Source: JAEZPW01 sp035629075 | GTDB lineage: Bacteria > Acidobacteriota > Terriglobia > Terriglobales > Acidobacteriaceae | Direction of reading: 5' to 3' | Length of the DNA: 64,000 nt | NCBI GenBank assembly: GCA_035629075.1 | Contig: DASPIK010000024.1 | Coordinates: 1-64,000, forward strand | Part shown: positions 8,450-17,565 of the stretch, piece by piece | Numbering within the stretch: position 1 is the first letter of the stretch | Layout of the letters: each line of letters starts with the position of its first letter | The notes under the pieces: model-generated | What the model saw: the letters and a program-made list of their open reading frames with translations, nothing else | The model's database searches: none | Told to the model about the DNA's origin: nothing | Position numbers and translations under genes: made by a program

Positions 8450-10164
8450 GGCGCGCCATCCTTGCACTCCTGCTTCTGGCGCTTGTCGTTTCGTCCCTGC
8501 CGGCAGTGGCACAGCAACCGGACGTTCAGGTTCGCCTGTTTTCGCTGTACCACTTCAGCAGTCTGAATGTGGGTCAGGCGGGTGATTCGGCGCAGATGCG
8601 GATGTGCCGAACCTGCACGCCGGTGAAGATCGGCGATCCGCTACAACTGTCGGCACGCGGCGACTCGGTCGCTGTATCTGGCCAAGCCGTGCGCGTAGTC
8701 AGGATGCGCGGGAGCATTCGCCTGCAAGCGCCCGGTGCGCCAGAGTGGAACGTATCCTCCCCGCTTACAGTTCGGGCGCGTCGAGGGGAGTTGGTCGTTG
8801 TAGCCTCCATGCCGATGGAGGAATACGTGGCGGCCGTCGTTCAAGGCGAGAGCGCCGGAGCCATGCCGTCCGAGGCGCTGAAAGCGCTTGCCGTTACGGT
8901 ACGAACATACGCGACGCGCTTTCGACCGCGCCACCAGCTTGACGGATTCGACTTCTGCGACAGCACGCATTGCCAGCACCTGAAGCCGACTTCGCAAGCC
9001 GCGGTTCGCCACGCTGTGAATGCCACGCGAGGCGAGTTGTTGTGGGATCGCGGTTCTCCAGCCGCTGCTTTTCACCATCAGGATTGCGGAGGCAAGAGGG
9101 CGTCAGCTCGCGAAGTCTGGCCAGACGTCGATGGCCGATACCTGGACGCCAGAGAGGACCCTTACTGCCTTCGGGCTAAGCGAGAGTGGACGTCGACCAT
9201 AAGCAACAACGATCTGCAGCGCGCACTCGCCGCCTCGGGAATCCAGTTGCCGAAGGGCTGGTCGCGCGTGGCGATTGCGCGAAGAACGGCGTCCGGACGC
9301 GCGGGACTGTTGCGGTTCGATTCGGCTTCGGGCCGCGGCCCCGAAGTTTCGGCCTCCGCGCTGCGCTTCGCCGTGGGGCGGTCGCTCGGATGGAATGTGC
9401 TGAAGAGCGACCTCTATGACATCACGCAGTCTCCCGAGCAGATCACGTTCACAGGACGCGGCTCCGGCCACGGTGTAGGCCTGTGTCAGCTTGGCGCGAT
9501 CCAGATGGCGACAGAAGGCAAGAGCTATCGCGAGATTCTTGACTTCTACTTCCCCGGAACCAAGCTCGGCGTATCGGCACAGGGGATCGAGTGGAAGAAG
9601 ATTTCAGGCAATCGAGTTGATCTGTTCATTCCGCGCGACGGCAAGGATGTTGAGCTCCTGCCGATCGCCGAGCGCTTGCTGCGCGAAGCGGAACAGCGAA
9701 CAGGCCTGAGCGTTGCAAATCGACCGGCGATACGCATATACGCAACCACTGCCATGTTCCGTGACGCGACTGGAGAGCCCGGTTGGGTCGCCGCAAGCAC
9801 CCGGGCTGGAACGATTCGCTTGCAGCCTGTGGCAGTGCTGCGCCGGCGCGGACAACTCGAATCGTCTTTGCGGCATGAGTTCTTTCACCTGCTCATCGAA
9901 ACGCACGCGCGCGCCGGACTGCCCTTGTGGTTTCGCGAGGGACTGGTGCTTTACCTCACGGGTGAAACAACGCCTGCCCCGCGCCGCCTCACCCCGGACG
10001 CCCTGGAACGTACGCTCTCTGGGCGCGAAAACGCATCTGCGTTGCGCGATGCCTACGCCCAGGCCGCAGCCCAAGTCGCCGACGCCGTTCGCACGTACGG
10101 TGAACGCGCTGTCATCGATTGGCTACGAACGGGCGTCCCCACCAGCTTCACTGCTGGGGGTTGA
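8446..10164 (+). CDS. SpoIID/LytB-domain protein fused to a gluzincin metallopeptidase-like domain
   Basis: A 572-residue secreted protein with a signal peptide (residues 1-22). Residues ~115-370 form a SpoIID amidase-enhancer/lytic transglycosylase domain: PMEEYVAAVVQGE, ALAVTVRTYA, the cysteine-histidine site CDSTHCQ, and GRGSGHGVGLCQLGA. Residues ~390-560 hold a second module with HEFFH (H477, E478, H481) and E498 in WFREG, the HExxH...E pattern of zinc gluzincins. I chose the ATG at 8446 because it overlaps the upstream stop and starts the signal peptide. The 3' end overlaps the convergent membrane-protein gene by 42 bases. Confidence 0.85.
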   Translation: MRRAILALLLLALVVSSLPAVAQQPDVQVRLFSLYHFSSLNVGQAGDSAQMRMCRTCTPVKIGDPLQLSARGDSVAVSGQAVRVVRMRGSIRLQAPGAPEWNVSSPLTVRARRGELVVVASMPMEEYVAAVVQGESAGAMPSEALKALAVTVRTYATRFRPRHQLDGFDFCDSTHCQHLKPTSQAAVRHAVNATRGELLWDRGSPAAAFHHQDCGGKRASAREVWPDVDGRYLDAREDPYCLRAKREWTSTISNNDLQRALAASGIQLPKGWSRVAIARRTASGRAGLLRFDSASGRGPEVSASALRFAVGRSLGWNVLKSDLYDITQSPEQITFTGRGSGHGVGLCQLGAIQMATEGKSYREILDFYFPGTKLGVSAQGIEWKKISGNRVDLFIPRDGKDVELLPIAERLLREAEQRTGLSVANRPAIRIYATTAMFRDATGEPGWVAASTRAGTIRLQPVAVLRRRGQLESSLRHEFFHLLIETHARAGLPLWFREGLVLYLTGETTPAPRRLTPDALERTLSGRENASALRDAYAQAAAQVADAVRTYGERAVIDWLRTGVPTSFTAGG

Positions 10165-10890
10165 TAGACTTCCCAGCATCGCCACCACTATAAGCCAGCA
10201 GCCGATTGCCAGCACGTAAGCAACAAGCATTCGCACAATGAGGCTGATCGTCTCGCTCGTCAGCGTTGAACCCGGAGTCCACTCCATCAACCGCATGGGA
10301 ACGTAAACGCCGACCGCAACCAGTACTGCCAGCCACGCCCAGTAAGCCAACCTGCGTAGTGTTCGCAGCGCGTTTGCGACTCCACGCCGCCCCATGCCGC
10401 GAGCAGCGGCCATGCCAAACGGCAACATGATTCCGGGCACCACGTACCAGAACAGGACGAAAAAGCAGAATGAGACCAGGTTGTGTGTGAAGCTCCAGCC
10501 AAGCGCTTCACGCGTGCGGGAAGACAGACGCGAGTCGATGTAGCCGCTGATACGCCAAGATTCGCCGCTCCAGGAATCAACGAACCACAGCAGCGCCCCA
10601 AAGGAGATGGCCCAAGGCAGAAACACGAGCACCCGGCGCAGAGCTTTGCGGAATGCCGGGCGAAGGTCCCCTTCGGGAAGCGCCACAAAGGTCCCGGCAT
10701 GTAGCCACAGGAAAAGAAAGACAACCGCAGCGCCGCCGACAAAAGCAAGCAGCAACTGCCAGACGCGTTCTTCCGGAACAAGCAGCCACGCAGCAGCGGC
10801 CGCAAACAGGACAGCATTTCCGAAGAACTGAACCAGCCAAAGGTTCCTGTGCCTTAAACCGGCCAGCGATTCCCGAATGACGCTACGCAT
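10123..10890 (-). CDS. Integral membrane protein, function unknown
   Basis: A 255-residue protein with about six predicted membrane segments, for example VQFFGNAVLFAAAAAWLLV and FVGGAAVVFLFLWL. I recognise no family. The ATG at 10890 shares one base with the stop of the alpha-2-macroglobulin gene (TGATG), so it is translationally coupled as the last gene of that operon. Its 3' end overlaps the convergent SpoIID gene. A GTG one codon upstream is the alternative start. Confidence 0.82.
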   Translation of the reverse strand: MRSVIRESLAGLRHRNLWLVQFFGNAVLFAAAAAWLLVPEERVWQLLLAFVGGAAVVFLFLWLHAGTFVALPEGDLRPAFRKALRRVLVFLPWAISFGALLWFVDSWSGESWRISGYIDSRLSSRTREALGWSFTHNLVSFCFFVLFWYVVPGIMLPFGMAAARGMGRRGVANALRTLRRLAYWAWLAVLVAVGVYVPMRLMEWTPGSTLTSETISLIVRMLVAYVLAIGCWLIVVAMLGSLSTPSSEAGGDARS

Positions 10891-13800
10891 CACTGCACCT
10901 CCACAACGGCCGGCTCTGACGTGGCGAGCACGGAAGGCTGATACATCGGTTGCACGGAAGCGGGACTCACGCGGAACTTGCCGGGGTTAACCACCTTGAG
11001 CAGGTAGAAGTACTCGTGGCGCGTGTCGAAATACGTTTGGAAGAACGCAGCTCGGTCGTCGTGGAACTCGCGTCGCGAATACCATCCGCCCCACCAAGAC
11101 GGTCTCTTGCTCAGTTCGTAGAGGTCGTCACGCTGGATGAACTCGGTCCCGGCAGGAATCGGATCTTCCATCAGCAGGTACTTCCAACTACCGCCGCTAA
11201 CGACTACTCGGACGGCTAAGACATCACCGACGCGAACCGGCCCATTCAGCGGCTGAACGTCGTGGACGATCTTCTCTCCAGACCTGGTTGGAACCAGCCG
11301 GTAGTAGTCACGGGAAATGTTCAGCGAGTACGTGCCCGACTGGAACATCTTCTTGTCCGTCGTGTAGTACCGTCCGGCCGCCGACCAATAAAGTCGCCCA
11401 GCACCGTTCTTCGTGAACACCAGATTGTTGTTGGCGTTCAGGCTGGCAGGTCCAAGATGCAGACTCGGTGCGCTGGCCGAGGTCGCGTCCGCCGCCGTAA
11501 ACCGCCGCGACACAAGAGTCTTGCCGTTAACGCTGGCGGAGGCGGCAAAGTCAGCCTGCAGCTCCTTGCTTACCCTGAGATACTCGGTGACGCCGTAGAG
11601 GACCATCGCAGTCTTTTTGGTGGTGTCCCAGTAATAGCCGTCCTGGCGATGTCGCATCATCCAGAGCACGGCTTTTGGCAACAGGGGGCTGTCAGCTTTA
11701 GCAACGCTTAACAGCCTGACCGCGTGTGCCGTGGCCTCTACGCTGTTATCCATGTCGAGGTCGAGCAGGGCGTCGTAGGTGTCGGGCCAGTAAACCGTGT
11801 CGCCTTCCTGCTTCGCCGAGCTTTCGAGCATCCGCACGGCGTCATTCACGCGGGCGTCGCCGGCAATCCTCATCGAAAGCCCCATCAAGGCGACGCCTTC
11901 GGGTGAGAGCTTCGAACGGCGCTCCCAGACGGAATCGATCTGTTCGCGATCTACGTTGCCGCTCAAGGCGAGCGCGTAAACGACGTACGCACGCAGGTTG
12001 GCGATCATGTTCGGGTGCTGCTTCAGCACAGCAGCCAGGAACTGTTTTCCTCTGGCAATTGCTTCGGGCCTGACGTCGTAGCCCGCTGCGGACGCCTGCG
12101 ACATTCCAGCCACCACATAGGCGGTCATGAAGACCATGCTGTCGTCTTCTTTCCACCAACCCCAGCCGCCATCTTCGTGCTGGAAATCGTACAGACGCTC
12201 AAGTCCCGCCTGGAGCTTTTTCTTGAGTTCGTCGGGGTTCACGTTGGACTTCACGCCGAGGTCGCGCATCGCGCCGGAAACAACGATATTCGGCAGGAAG
12301 CTCGACATCGTTTGCTCGGTGCAGCCGTATGGGTAAGACGTCAGGTAGTCGAGCGCGCTCAGAATCGCGCCGGCCACAGACGGCGACATCTCCAGGTCGG
12401 CTGTGCGCGAAGTCGGTTCGCTCGTTTGCGGGAAGTCCAACGAGGGCCGCGCCTCGCCTGAAGTAGTCGCAATCACGCCGGACTGCGCGACCGACTGTTT
12501 GACGCCATACGGAATCACGGGAAGCGTGATCTCCATGGCGTCGGATTCCTCGTTGGTCAGCGCCTTTGCCAGCAGCCTTGCCTCGGTTCCAGGTGGCACT
12601 CGCAGGCGCCAATCCACTTTGGTCTCGCCGCGACTCGGGATGGAAACGTCGCGCGTTGCACCTTGCAAGACCTCCAGTCCATCAACGTCAAGGGACACAC
12701 GCGCGGTCTTCGCGTCGGCCAGATAGTTGTGGACGATGGCTGAAACCGTGACTTCATCGCCCTGCCGGAAGAAGCGCGGCACCGCAAACCGCACCATCAC
12801 GTTCTTGCGCACGAGCACGCGGTTGATGCTGCTGCCGCCCTTCGTGTCGGTGGTGATGGCGCGCACGGTCGTACGCCAGGTTGTCAGAGAGTCGGGGAAT
12901 GCCAGCCTGACCGTCGCCCGGCCATTCGCATCCGTGCGGACGTCCGGCACCCAGAACGCCGTATCCGGGAACGCCTTGCGAATGCGCGGCTGCACGAAAT
13001 CGCCGGCCTTAACCTGCGCAAGCGCACGACCCCGTGCAGGCACACTGCCGGGAACGCCTCCGACCACGCCCGCCAGTTCCAGCGAACGCTTACCGGCCTC
13101 ACCGTGGAAATAGAAAGTGAGTGAGTTTTCGGTCGTTACGGCTGAGTAATATCGTCGCTCGTAGAACGCGCTGACGATGTCCCCTGATGTGTCGGGGCGT
13201 ACACCATAGATCGCATCATCAACCACGCCGACGCTCAACTCGGCTGAGACCGGACGCCCCGCAGAGTCCGTCACAGTGACGTTGTAGCTGGCACTTTCGC
13301 CCGGCACGAACTGCTGCTTCACCGGTTCGATGGCCACCTTGAGTCGCTGTTCGACTACAGGAACCTTGAGGCTCTTGCTGCCCTGGTAAAGTTCGTTGTC
13401 ACGCAGGAAAACGGCACTCACGAAGAAGTTGGGCTGTGACTCGCGCCTGATGGGGACGTCGAGCGTGACATTCGGCCCAGTGGCGTGAATCACTTCACGC
13501 GTTATGACGGTTGAGCCTTCGGTGGTCACTAGAATCGTAGCTTCCGGCACACCCGTCACGAGCAGCACTTTTGCCGTATCGCCGACAGCATAGGTCTTCT
13601 TGTCCGGAATGATCTGGATCTGGCGGCCCTCGCCCGCCCAGTCGGATTCGTCCCTTCCGGCAACCGCAATCCACGTTGACGCCGTGGGCTCGCGCACCTC
13701 GGGGCTGCGGGACTTGGCACGCAAGGTGTAATAACCACCGCGACTCATCGGAATCGTCAGGCGCGCAAGACCGTCCGGACCTGTCTGTCCGGTGGTGGTT

Positions 13801-15560
13801 GCGATGGGGTGGCCCTTCTCGCCACCCATGCTGGGAAACAACCCCAGTGTCACCTGCGTCTGGATCGGCCTTTTGTCATAGTCGAATGCGCCGACCGTGA
13901 CCTGCGCGGTCTCGCCTTCCTTATAGAGATACGTTTCGGTATCCACCGAGAGGTGGTAACTCGCGTACGTGGCAAGTACCGCATTGTGGCCGGAGATCTC
14001 GCGGTTGGCCGCGTCGGTCACGCGAGCCTCGATGCGGTAGTCAACGTCGACTTTTTCTTTCTCCTGCACCTTAGTCGGGATGTTGACGACCAGCCGGCCA
14101 TTTGAATCGAGCGTGCCCTGCTGTTCGAGCACTTGTTCTCCGTAGAAGAACTCTTCGCCGGTTTCCGACTCGGTTTCCTCGGAATCCTCTTCTTCGTCCC
14201 ACATGTACGCACGCGAGGTGTGCACGACGTAGGTGACCTTAGCGTTTGCGACCGGTTCTCCGAAGTAGTAGCGGGCCTCAATTGTCGCGCGTACGGTCTC
14301 GCCCTGAAGCACGCGCGTGCGCTCCGGAGTCACTTTCACCTGGTATTCCGGCTTCTTGTACTCCTCGACGTAGAAGCTTCCGGACGCCGCGCCCCTGCCG
14401 TTCCTGATGGAAACGGTGTAGTAACCGAGCGGCGCGTTCGGCGGCAGTTCAAGCTCGCCGTGAACAGTGCCGAAAGGCGAAAGCGTGAACTGCTTGGTCA
14501 GCATGATCTTGTCATCGGGAGCGGTGATCGAGGCTTCTACCTGGCGCTCGGTCGGAAGTTCAATCGTGTCACCATTGCGCTTGCGCAGAATGCCTTTGAA
14601 ACGGACGGTGTGACCGGGGCGGTAGACCGGGCGGTCGGTGTAGACGTACCCCCTCCAGTCGCGCGCCGGGTCGCTGCTCAGGTTCAGTGAATAGGGCGCA
14701 ACCATCGCGACGTTGCTGCCACACTGCGCCAGTGCCCAATCAGAGCTGTCATAGGTTGGCTGTTCGTCGTCAGCGCGTGCGGTAGCGAAGCGCAATTCGC
14801 CGAGGCCCTGATCATCGGTGGCAAACGTTCCAGCAACTTTCTTCTTGTGCCATACCGTTACGTTGCAGCCTTTCACCGGCGCACCCGTCCGGCGATCCAC
14901 GGCAAAGCCAAGCAGGTAACCCGGGGCGCTCTTGGTAATCAGTGCCGTCTCGCTCACTAACAAAACCGCGTACGCCCGGTAATTCCCATCCGTTGCTTCA
15001 ACGACGTACGCTCCCGACGACAACGACTCCAGAGGGATCGCCGAGGTTTCGCTGACGTACTTCGGCGGCAAATCCATTCGCCATCGGCCCACGAGACGTT
15101 GTGGGTTCAGGATCGGCACATCGGCGAAGCCGGCTGATGAGGTCACACGAGTACGGCGGGCGCGGCCTGAATTCCAGTCTCGAATAGCCGCCCGGGAACG
15201 CGCTGAGTACTGTCCGCGAAAGAAGTCCCGCAGTGTGGCCCACGTGCGGTACTTCCAGTCGTGGAATTTCTCCAACCATGTGAGTTCGTCAACTCGCTCC
15301 TTTGGAGAGTATTGCGGACCGAAGCTATGAACGTCGTCCAGCTTGCTGAAAAACTGCACCGGGTCCTGCACGCGGTAGAGCCGAAACTCAAGCACGTCCA
15401 CGTCCTGCGCATACAGCCGGATTTTCGGTTGCTCAGTTGGCAGGTACGTGCGGTCGGTGCTCAGCGAGAAATACACTCGCTGTTCCCGCGCAAAGCCCGG
15501 AACCGCGGCCCATAGACTCACCAAGAGCATCAGGAATACAACCGCTCGGAGCGATCGCAT
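10890..15560 (-). CDS. Bacterial alpha-2-macroglobulin family protein with thioester motif
   Basis: A 1556-residue secreted protein with a signal peptide (residues 1-24) and a chain of beta-sandwich MG domains, including the MG1-MG2 signature VYRPGHTVRFKGILR. An A2M domain follows (VTVRAITTDT-like region, FPDSLTTWRTTVRAITTD) and a helical thioester domain with YGCTEQTMSSF, where C1080-T-E-Q1083 is the CxEQ thioester. An acidic linker (residues ~455-470) lies where a bait region may be. Such proteins trap proteases in the periplasm. No lipobox is visible. It is coupled by TGATG overlaps to the DUF1175 gene upstream and to the membrane protein downstream. Confidence 0.93.
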   Translation of the reverse strand: MRSLRAVVFLMLLVSLWAAVPGFAREQRVYFSLSTDRTYLPTEQPKIRLYAQDVDVLEFRLYRVQDPVQFFSKLDDVHSFGPQYSPKERVDELTWLEKFHDWKYRTWATLRDFFRGQYSARSRAAIRDWNSGRARRTRVTSSAGFADVPILNPQRLVGRWRMDLPPKYVSETSAIPLESLSSGAYVVEATDGNYRAYAVLLVSETALITKSAPGYLLGFAVDRRTGAPVKGCNVTVWHKKKVAGTFATDDQGLGELRFATARADDEQPTYDSSDWALAQCGSNVAMVAPYSLNLSSDPARDWRGYVYTDRPVYRPGHTVRFKGILRKRNGDTIELPTERQVEASITAPDDKIMLTKQFTLSPFGTVHGELELPPNAPLGYYTVSIRNGRGAASGSFYVEEYKKPEYQVKVTPERTRVLQGETVRATIEARYYFGEPVANAKVTYVVHTSRAYMWDEEEDSEETESETGEEFFYGEQVLEQQGTLDSNGRLVVNIPTKVQEKEKVDVDYRIEARVTDAANREISGHNAVLATYASYHLSVDTETYLYKEGETAQVTVGAFDYDKRPIQTQVTLGLFPSMGGEKGHPIATTTGQTGPDGLARLTIPMSRGGYYTLRAKSRSPEVREPTASTWIAVAGRDESDWAGEGRQIQIIPDKKTYAVGDTAKVLLVTGVPEATILVTTEGSTVITREVIHATGPNVTLDVPIRRESQPNFFVSAVFLRDNELYQGSKSLKVPVVEQRLKVAIEPVKQQFVPGESASYNVTVTDSAGRPVSAELSVGVVDDAIYGVRPDTSGDIVSAFYERRYYSAVTTENSLTFYFHGEAGKRSLELAGVVGGVPGSVPARGRALAQVKAGDFVQPRIRKAFPDTAFWVPDVRTDANGRATVRLAFPDSLTTWRTTVRAITTDTKGGSSINRVLVRKNVMVRFAVPRFFRQGDEVTVSAIVHNYLADAKTARVSLDVDGLEVLQGATRDVSIPSRGETKVDWRLRVPPGTEARLLAKALTNEESDAMEITLPVIPYGVKQSVAQSGVIATTSGEARPSLDFPQTSEPTSRTADLEMSPSVAGAILSALDYLTSYPYGCTEQTMSSFLPNIVVSGAMRDLGVKSNVNPDELKKKLQAGLERLYDFQHEDGGWGWWKEDDSMVFMTAYVVAGMSQASAAGYDVRPEAIARGKQFLAAVLKQHPNMIANLRAYVVYALALSGNVDREQIDSVWERRSKLSPEGVALMGLSMRIAGDARVNDAVRMLESSAKQEGDTVYWPDTYDALLDLDMDNSVEATAHAVRLLSVAKADSPLLPKAVLWMMRHRQDGYYWDTTKKTAMVLYGVTEYLRVSKELQADFAASASVNGKTLVSRRFTAADATSASAPSLHLGPASLNANNNLVFTKNGAGRLYWSAAGRYYTTDKKMFQSGTYSLNISRDYYRLVPTRSGEKIVHDVQPLNGPVRVGDVLAVRVVVSGGSWKYLLMEDPIPAGTEFIQRDDLYELSKRPSWWGGWYSRREFHDDRAAFFQTYFDTRHEYFYLLKVVNPGKFRVSPASVQPMYQPSVLATSEPAVVEVQ

Positions 15561-16636
15561 CAGTTAGCGCCTCGCAAAATGTTCCACCGGAAAACACCAA
15601 GGAAATTCGAGTTGCTGGCGACAGGACGCCAGCGCGGATCGGGGTGCTGCAGCAGGTCGCGCAAGTGTACGCGTTTCATGACGCCCGGTCTCTTACCGTC
15701 AGGGCCGGTGTGGTACACCAGCCAGTCGTCGCCGGGTGCGGAGAAATGACTACGGCCTACGAAGATCATCGAGTGAAACGGCGATCGCTGTTCCAACTGC
15801 CGGAAGAACAGTAGATCGCCTGGACGCGCGTCGCCCACCTCACGGCCGACGAGGTGGGTGTTGCGGAGCATCAGGTTTTTCGCGTCGGCGAACTCGGAAA
15901 ACGTGCCGTCACCGAGGTCGGAGGCGCTAAACGAACCGTCTTTCACACGGAACAACCTCGGCCCAAGCGGCGTGTACGGGACGGCATACTTCCGCACGTC
16001 GTCAATCGCGGGCACGTCCGCCAGACTGAGCGAGGACGCCCAAGCGGCGTCATGCCGCTTCAGGGCTTCGCGATAGGAAAACCGCAGGAGCGCCGCACAG
16101 TCCGTGATCTCGGCTGAGAAAGGTGCGGTGGGGGCAATGGCTGCGTGTTCCGCGAGCAGGGTGAACCAGCGCCGGAAGGATTCCCGATCAGCCGGTGCGC
16201 TTAGCCGAAGTACATCGGGCGTGCCGTCGTGGTCGCTGTCGGAGTAGTCCGGCGCAAGATCGACCGTCACGCGCCGTGCCGCCAGCTTCGGGCCACTTAC
16301 AACGAGTGTCAGCGTCCCCGGTTCCACGCCAGCCTGCAGAACACCCGTGGCGCGTTTCGACCCAAGGGCACGCCATTCGAACTTCCCGCGACGCTCTCCT
16401 TCGACCACACGGGCCACGAGCTTTGGCATCCGCCCACCATCGGCGGGTATGATCTCGATCTCGCTCGCAGAAACGCCGTCCGCGAGCATTCGCGCCTGAG
16501 TTGGGTTAACAGTGATGGAGGTTGACTGAGTAGTACAACTTACCGACGAAAAGACACAGCACAGGCCGAGAGCCAAGGCGACCCTTGCCGGGAGCGCTGC
16601 ACTTCCGCTGGACGAATGCGAGCCGAACGTTTTCAC
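15560..16636 (-). CDS. DUF1175 (YfaT-like) lipoprotein
   Basis: A 358-residue protein. The N-terminus ends in a lipobox (SVSC, C34). Residues ~38-125 form an Ig/invasin-like domain (ITVNPTQARMLADGVSASEI). The C-terminal DUF1175 domain has LLRFSYREALKRHDAAW, ARPGDLLFFRQLEQ and FHSMIFVGRSHF, and looks like an NlpC/P60-type papain fold. In Enterobacteria and Pseudomonas DUF1175 proteins are encoded beside YfaS/MagD-type alpha-2-macroglobulins, as here. It is the first gene of a three-gene unit coupled by a TGATG overlap. Confidence 0.88.
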   Translation of the reverse strand: MKTFGSHSSSGSAALPARVALALGLCCVFSSVSCTTQSTSITVNPTQARMLADGVSASEIEIIPADGGRMPKLVARVVEGERRGKFEWRALGSKRATGVLQAGVEPGTLTLVVSGPKLAARRVTVDLAPDYSDSDHDGTPDVLRLSAPADRESFRRWFTLLAEHAAIAPTAPFSAEITDCAALLRFSYREALKRHDAAWASSLSLADVPAIDDVRKYAVPYTPLGPRLFRVKDGSFSASDLGDGTFSEFADAKNLMLRNTHLVGREVGDARPGDLLFFRQLEQRSPFHSMIFVGRSHFSAPGDDWLVYHTGPDGKRPGVMKRVHLRDLLQHPDPRWRPVASNSNFLGVFRWNILRGAN

Positions 16637-16723
16637 GTGAGGCGCGCATTATATCGCGAGTTGCTGCACGATTTAGAGGGCTGCGCGTCAGCTGTTGATA
16701 ATTGTTTTCTGTGGGAGGCGCTC

Positions 16724-16957
16724 TCAAGCAACTTTGCCGTCTTTGAGCGGCTCCATCGGATGCTCCTCTGGCTTCAACCCCAGTTCTTTGACGGTATCGG
16801 AGCTCTCGACTTGTTCCTTCTTCGTGTGCAGACGAATGTCGAGTTCCCGCTCGGCGTCATGATGCCCGCCCACCAGCACTAGTTCGCACCCCTCATGGTC
16901 GAGGAATTCAGGAGGATCAAGGTCGATCCAGCGCCGGTTTTCGAACTTCTTGCTCAT
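16724..16957 (-). CDS. Small conserved-looking hypothetical protein
   Basis: A 77-residue acidic, soluble protein with a HEGCELVLVGGHHDAERELD core and no signal peptide. Its ATG overlaps the stop of the upstream gene by four bases (ATGA), which supports it as a real coupled gene. I do not recognise the family. Confidence 0.7.
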   Translation of the reverse strand: MSKKFENRRWIDLDPPEFLDHEGCELVLVGGHHDAERELDIRLHTKKEQVESSDTVKELGLKPEEHPMEPLKDGKVA

Positions 16958-17469
16958 CTCCTCCGGGTAGTCGGTGCTTTCTGCTCCTCCGGAAGACCGG
17001 CGTTCCGAGGGCTGCCAACATTCGGATTCTTGACTGATACGATGTAGCTGCCCTGATCTTCGATCTGGAATTCTTCCTGCGCTTTGCCGGTCTTCCGAGG
17101 CAGTTCGAGCGCATAAGCAAGGTGCGTGTGGTTCTCGTGCCGAACGATCGCGTAACGGCCTTCTGCAGCGGGACGCACCGCGGGTTGATGCCGTTCGCCA
17201 CGCGTTTTGGTCTGGTAGTCTTCGGCCTTCAGATCTTCGTGCACCTGCTCGGCCGTGCCGACTACTTCTACAAACGCCCAGTTGCGCTCGTGCTCCTCGA
17301 TGTTGGACAGGTACTTTTGTCCGATGACGATTCGGCGGTATCGATCTTTTCCGTCCGGCTTCAACACCATGTAGAACCGCTGTATGTCGGACAACTGCTC
17401 GGGATTCTCTTCGTTCACCTTGGGTCGGTAGAGAAAGAACACATCGCCTCGCTCGAGCACTTCAGCCAT
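16954..17469 (-). CDS. Hypothetical protein
   Basis: A 171-residue soluble protein that starts MAEVLERGDVFFLYRPKV and contains DIQRFYMVLKP, RRIVIGQKYLS and RNWAFVEVV; the C-terminus is Arg- and Pro-rich. It reads like a small beta-sheet-rich cytoplasmic protein, but I cannot assign a function. It is followed by a coupled 77-residue gene. shc ends 96 nt upstream, so cotranscription with shc is possible but not shown. Confidence 0.75.
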   Translation of the reverse strand: MAEVLERGDVFFLYRPKVNEENPEQLSDIQRFYMVLKPDGKDRYRRIVIGQKYLSNIEEHERNWAFVEVVGTAEQVHEDLKAEDYQTKTRGERHQPAVRPAAEGRYAIVRHENHTHLAYALELPRKTGKAQEEFQIEDQGSYIVSVKNPNVGSPRNAGLPEEQKAPTTRRR

Positions 17470-17565
17470 TTCAGCCCCCTTGTCGGATCGTCCTGTTGGA
17501 CGCAGCCGCGTGGGCTGACGGCGAGTTCACGACTGTCTCGAACCGAAGAACACCCTATCAGAGTT

